Assembly (NCBI RefSeq): GCF_001598695.1
Contig: NZ_BCZK01000005.1
Coordinates: forward strand, 1 to 64,000
DNA from: Klebsiella oxytoca NBRC 105695
GTDB lineage: Bacteria; Pseudomonadota; Gammaproteobacteria; Enterobacterales; Enterobacteriaceae
Direction of reading: 5' to 3'
Length of the DNA stretch: 64,000 nt
The notes under the pieces were generated by a model that worked only from the letters and a program-made list of their open reading frames with translations, had not been told where the DNA came from and did no database searches. Positions within the stretch are counted from its first letter, which is position 1. Every line of letters starts with the position of its first letter. Shown in pieces: positions 60,428 through 64,000 of this stretch. Position numbers and translations under genes: made by a program.

Positions 60428-61669
60428 ATGGACATGACACAGTTTCCGCAACTCAATCCGCCGGCGCGTCTGCTGATGGGGCCAGGCCCGATTAACGCCG
60501 ACCCGCGCGTGCTGCGCGCCATGTCGAGCCAGCTGATCGGCCAGTACGACCCGGCGATGACCCATTATATGAACGAAGTGATGGCGCTCTACCGCGGCGT
60601 ATTTCGTACCGAAAACCGCTGGACGATGCTGGTGGATGGAACCTCAAGGGCCGGGATTGAGGCGATCCTGGTTTCGGCTATTCGGCCGGGGGACAAGGTG
60701 CTGGTGCCGGTATTTGGCCGCTTCGGCCATCTGCTGTGCGAAATCGCCCGCCGCTGTCGGGCGGAAGTGCACACCATTGAAGTGCCGTGGGGTGAGGTGT
60801 TTACTCCGGACCAGGTGGAGGATGCCATCAAACGTATTCGTCCGCGCCTGCTGCTGACGGTGCAGGGCGACACGTCGACCACTATGCTGCAGCCGCTGGC
60901 GGAGCTGGGGGAGATCTGCCGCCGCTACGACGTGCTGTTTTACACCGACGCCACCGCTTCGCTGGGCGGCAACCCGCTGGAAACCGATGCCTGGCAGCTG
61001 GATGCGGTCTCGGCGGGGATGCAAAAATGCCTCGGCGGCCCGTCCGGCACCTCGCCGATTACCCTCAGCGCGCGCATGGAGGAGGCGATTCGCCGCCGCA
61101 AATGCGTCGAAGAAGGGATTCGCACCGATGCCCACCGCGACGGCGACGAGGAGATGATCTACTCCAACTATTTCGATCTCGGCATGGTGATGGACTACTG
61201 GGGACCGGAGCGCCTTAACCACCATACCGAGGCCACTACCGCGCTGTTCGGCGCCCGCGAATGCGCGCGTCTGATCCTCCAGGAGGGGCTGGATAACGGC
61301 ATTGCCCGCCATAAGCTGCACGGCGATGCACTGCTAAAAGGCATTCAGGCGATGGGGCTGGAGACCTTCGGTGACCTGAAACACAAGATGAACAACGTGC
61401 TTGGCGTCGTTATCCCACAGGGGATAAACGGCGACCAGGCACGCAAGTTGATGCTGGAAGATTTCGGCATTGAGATCGGCACTTCGTTCGGCCCGCTGCA
61501 CGGCAAAGTGTGGCGTATCGGCACCATGGGCTACAACGCGCGTAAGGATTGCGTGATGACCACGCTCAGCGCGCTGGAGTCGGTACTTAACTATCTCAAA
61601 TTCCCGACCACTCAGGGCGCCGCGATGCAGGCCGCGTGGGATCACTATCGCAGCGAGAGCGCGCAATGA
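60428..61669 (+). CDS. hpxJ: HpxJ, ureidoglycine-glyoxylate aminotransferase
   Basis: A 413-residue class V PLP aminotransferase (AGXT/UGXT type). PLP Lys200 is in SAGMQKCLGGPSGTSP; the N-terminal LLMGPGPINADPRVLRAM is typical. It transfers the amino group of ureidoglycine to glyoxylate or similar, giving oxalurate, the substrate of the hpxWXYZ branch. Overlaps hpxK (ATGA). Confidence 0.94.
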   Translation: MDMTQFPQLNPPARLLMGPGPINADPRVLRAMSSQLIGQYDPAMTHYMNEVMALYRGVFRTENRWTMLVDGTSRAGIEAILVSAIRPGDKVLVPVFGRFGHLLCEIARRCRAEVHTIEVPWGEVFTPDQVEDAIKRIRPRLLLTVQGDTSTTMLQPLAELGEICRRYDVLFYTDATASLGGNPLETDAWQLDAVSAGMQKCLGGPSGTSPITLSARMEEAIRRRKCVEEGIRTDAHRDGDEEMIYSNYFDLGMVMDYWGPERLNHHTEATTALFGARECARLILQEGLDNGIARHKLHGDALLKGIQAMGLETFGDLKHKMNNVLGVVIPQGINGDQARKLMLEDFGIEIGTSFGPLHGKVWRIGTMGYNARKDCVMTTLSALESVLNYLKFPTTQGAAMQAAWDHYRSESAQ

Positions 61670-62928
61670 GTCAAGCACAACGCCAGCAGGCGGATATGCA
61701 GCAGGCTGCGGCTCGGGTGTTGGCCCGCGCCGATGAGCTGGCGGCGATCAGCGAAACGCCGGACGCCCTGACCCGGGTTTATCTCTCCCCACAGCATCTT
61801 GCGGCTAACCAGCGGGCGGCGCTGTGGATGACCCAGGCCGGGATGACCGTCTGGCAGGACAGCGTCGGCAATATTTGCGGTCGCTATGAGGGGGTGCAGG
61901 AGGGCGCGCCGGCCATCCTGCTGGGGTCGCATCTTGATACGGTGCGCAACGCCGGGCGCTATGACGGTATGCTCGGCGTCCTGGCGGCGATTGAGGTAGT
62001 GCATCGCCTGCATCAACAGGGGCGACGGCTGAAAAAAGCCATTGAGATTGTCGGCTTTTGCGATGAAGAGGGGACGCGTTTCGGCATTACGCTGCTTGGC
62101 AGCCGCGGGCTGACCGGTACCTGGCCTGAGAGCTGGCTGGCGCAGACCGATGCCGATGGCGTCAGCGTGGCGCAGGCGATGGTGCTGGCCGGGCTGGATC
62201 CGGCGCGCATTCACCTGGCCGCCCGCAGCCAGGAGGAGATCGCCGCGTATCTGGAACTGCATATCGAGCAGGGGCCGTGCCTGGAGCAGGAAGGACTGGC
62301 CTTAGGCGTAGTGGAAGCGATTAACGGCGCGCGTCGGCTGAACTGCCGCTTTACCGGCGAGGCGGGACACGCCGGGACCGTACCGATGAGCCATCGGAAA
62401 GATGCGCTGGCCGCCGCCGCCGAGTGGATGGTGCTGATAGAGTCTCTGACCCGCGAGCAGGGCGGAAACCTGGTCGCCACGGTGGGCACGCTGCGCTGCG
62501 CGCCCGGCGCGGTTAACGTTATCCCCGGCGACGTTACGCTGACTCTGGATATTCGCGGGCCGCACGACCAGCCGCTCGATGCGCTGCTCGAGACGCTGCT
62601 GACGGGGGCACAGGCGATTGCCGCCCAACGCCAGCTGCAGTTTAGCGCGGAAGAGTTTTACCGCATTGCCGCCACCGCCTGCGATAGCGGATTGCAGCAG
62701 GTACTGAGCGAGGCGGCGCAGGCGGTGCAGGGGCGTTCGCTGACCCTGCCGAGCGGCGCCGGACATGACGCTATCGCCATGGCTGAACGTTGGCCGTCCG
62801 CGATGCTTTTTGTCCGCTGTAAAGGCGGCATCAGTCATCATCCTGCCGAGTCGGTCACCGCCGTCGATGTGGCGCTGGCGATTGAGGCCTATTATCGCGC
62901 GGTGACGGCGCTGGATGCCGGGAAGTAA
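61666..62928 (+). CDS. hpxK: HpxK, allantoate amidohydrolase
   Basis: A 420-residue M20-family metallo-amidohydrolase. Metal motifs GSHLDTVRNAGRYDGMLGVLAA, FCDEEGTRFG and LHIEQGPCLEQEG, plus RRLNCRFTGEAGHAGTVPM. It converts allantoate to ureidoglycine, CO2 and ammonia, supplying HpxJ. ATG 61666 overlaps the hpxJ stop; an upstream in-frame extension overlaps hpxJ and is unlikely. Confidence 0.95.
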   Translation: MSQAQRQQADMQQAAARVLARADELAAISETPDALTRVYLSPQHLAANQRAALWMTQAGMTVWQDSVGNICGRYEGVQEGAPAILLGSHLDTVRNAGRYDGMLGVLAAIEVVHRLHQQGRRLKKAIEIVGFCDEEGTRFGITLLGSRGLTGTWPESWLAQTDADGVSVAQAMVLAGLDPARIHLAARSQEEIAAYLELHIEQGPCLEQEGLALGVVEAINGARRLNCRFTGEAGHAGTVPMSHRKDALAAAAEWMVLIESLTREQGGNLVATVGTLRCAPGAVNVIPGDVTLTLDIRGPHDQPLDALLETLLTGAQAIAAQRQLQFSAEEFYRIAATACDSGLQQVLSEAAQAVQGRSLTLPSGAGHDAIAMAERWPSAMLFVRCKGGISHHPAESVTAVDVALAIEAYYRAVTALDAGK

Positions 62929-62947
62929 GCGCCGGGCGGCCCGGCGC
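62929..62947 (+). terminator. Hairpin at the end of hpxFGHIJK
   Basis: GCGCCGGG and CCCGGCGC form an 8-bp GC stem around CGG directly after the hpxK stop. There is no T-run, so it is a processing/stability or weak terminator structure. Confidence 0.5.
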
Positions 62948-63009
62948 GGTGCTTGCGCGGGCTGTCCCGTCGCGGTACGGTCCCCCACCGCTGGCGATGG
63001 GGCACAGTT

Positions 63010-64000
63010 TTATTTTTTGCCGTTCGGTTTCAGCTGCTCACTGGGTCTGAGCCTGAACAGCTCGTCATCTCGGGTGGAGTAGCGCACGGTTCCGTCAGCC
63101 ATCCGATAAGCGCCTTCCGTGAATCCAGCGCCGTTCAGGAACGGAGCGACCGCGTCCGGCATGTTGCGGAAGGCGGCTTCCAGGGCGAGAAGCGCATAGG
63201 GGGCGATACTATCGATACTGGCATATTCGGCCTCAGGATCATCGACAAAAAAGCCGTTGAGGCGCTGCTTGTTGATGATGTTCGCGCCGATGCGATCCGC
63301 CAGCGTCAAATAATCCCGCTGCCCGGTGGCCTGCCACAGGTCGATAAGCGCGAAAATCGCATACGGCTGATGATTCTCCGTTTGGCTATTCAGCCTGCGG
63401 TTTGTGCCGCCGGGTTCACCGATATCGCCTAACCCCTGGCCTTTCGCGATGCCGCGGGCGACCTTCCAGATGGCATGATCCGGTTCAAGCGTCCAGGCGC
63501 GGGCATAGGAGAGAAGAAATTCATTTCCCGCCGGATAGGCTTTGAGCACCGTCCCTTTTTTTCCATAATAGCCATCGCGTTTTAACGCGTAGTCGGAGAG
63601 ATCCGTGCCGTTGGCCAGCATCGGGCGGAAGGTATTATTCTGCTCATCGTAAGCGTAGGTCGCGAAGGCCTTGAGGCCATCAAGAGTCCATTTTTTGAGA
63701 TCGTCACCGTCTTTGCCGAGCGATTTTGCCAGGGCAAGCTGCATCAGCGCATTTTCTGAATAGAGCGTACTGGTTCGGCCCTTAAGCAGCATATTGCCTT
63801 CCAGCGCGTCCGGGCCCAGTTCCGGGCCAAACTGACGCTGCGCGCGGTCGCCGTATTTCGAATGCGTGTCGCTGTCATCGCTGGTATCGGCGCGTTTTAA
63901 CGGTTGGGTAAACTGGTATACGCCCAGCCCGGTCTTCTTATCTCGCGGCAAAACGTACTGTTCGGCCAGCCGTTTTGCCCACGTCAGTGCGCCAGCGTCA
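63010..64000 (-). CDS. Family-2 pectate lyase (PelW/PelX-like), C-terminal part
   Basis: The minus-strand frame is open to the right edge, so the N-terminus is missing; 329 C-terminal residues are visible. It resembles polysaccharide lyase family 2 exo-pectate lyases: the segment GVYQFTQPL followed by GDRAQRQFGPELG parallels Dickeya PelW, with FRPM, RDGYYGKKGT and GFFVDDPEAEYASIDSIAP downstream. Such enzymes trim oligogalacturonides in the periplasm or cytoplasm; location here cannot be judged without the N-terminus. The TTG at 63951 is not the start. It ends close to, and convergent with, hpxK. Confidence 0.85.
   Translation of the reverse strand, partial: DAGALTWAKRLAEQYVLPRDKKTGLGVYQFTQPLKRADTSDDSDTHSKYGDRAQRQFGPELGPDALEGNMLLKGRTSTLYSENALMQLALAKSLGKDGDDLKKWTLDGLKAFATYAYDEQNNTFRPMLANGTDLSDYALKRDGYYGKKGTVLKAYPAGNEFLLSYARAWTLEPDHAIWKVARGIAKGQGLGDIGEPGGTNRRLNSQTENHQPYAIFALIDLWQATGQRDYLTLADRIGANIINKQRLNGFFVDDPEAEYASIDSIAPYALLALEAAFRNMPDAVAPFLNGAGFTEGAYRMADGTVRYSTRDDELFRLRPSEQLKPNGKK

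Noticed and set aside
1..64000. CRISPR arrays, insertion sequences or prophage
   Set aside because: No regularly spaced identical repeats, transposase, integrase or phage structural gene was recognised.

Overview
The window looks like a chromosomal segment of an enterobacterium, most likely the Klebsiella oxytoca complex (K. oxytoca, K. michiganensis, K. grimontii and relatives). The housekeeping block hspQ-rlmI-acyP-tusE-yccA-serT has the enterobacterial gene order. A single uninterrupted hpx purine-catabolism cluster, next to a family-2 pectate lyase, is the arrangement I associate with K. oxytoca rather than K. pneumoniae, whose hpx genes are split. Species is inference; no rRNA or species marker lies in the window.

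Layout. (1) 1-12.4 kb: the 3' part of a giant type I secreted adhesin carrying a Ser-Asp repeat tract, its complete type I secretion system (TolC-like protein, LapB-like ABC exporter, HlyD-like adaptor), a 1047-residue protein ending in a GtfA/TarM/Sdg-like GT4 glycosyltransferase, and a secreted HExxH metallopeptidase. This is the most interesting locus: it may secrete, glycosylate and process an SD-repeat adhesin in a Gram-negative. (2) 12.4-19.1 kb: the housekeeping block, with a ybcL/ybcM-like pair inserted between rlmI and acyP and an orphan OppA-like protein between yccA and serT. (3) 19.2-23.5 kb: a fructose-type PTS operon with a ketose-bisphosphate aldolase and a PRD activator. (4) 24-28.8 kb: a LacI regulator, a good palindromic operator, an NhaC-type antiporter with an overlapping MalY/PatB-type C-S lyase, and an EamA exporter. 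(5) 29.3-40 kb: two divergent cold-shock genes (one with a cold-box leader), kbp, RidA, a luciferase-like oxidoreductase, a GGCT-like protein, an scsABC-dsbG periplasmic thiol/copper-stress operon, a tRNA-like remnant, and a LeuO paralogue preceded by a small membrane protein. (6) 40.2-62.9 kb: the hpx cluster. (7) 63.0 kb to the end: a pectate lyase running off the right edge.

How the hpx genes fit together: HpxDE oxidises hypoxanthine/xanthine to urate; HpxO, HpxT and HpxQ take urate to allantoin; HpxA and HpxB handle allantoin isomers and ring opening; HpxK converts allantoate to ureidoglycine; HpxJ transaminates that to oxalurate; HpxWXYZ process oxalurate and oxamate. GuaD feeds guanine in. 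HpxP, HpxC and the HpxFGHI ABC transporter import substrates. Control genes are HpxR (LysR), HpxS (GntR) and HpxU (RpiR). The sequence shows sigma-54 -24/-12 motifs before hpxO, guaD, hpxW and hpxF, with weaker ones before hpxP and hpxC, plus two NtrC-like sites, one of them between divergent hpxO and hpxP. This fits nitrogen-limitation control. hpxP carries a one-base deletion. REP-type repeats sit at several convergent gene junctions of the cluster.
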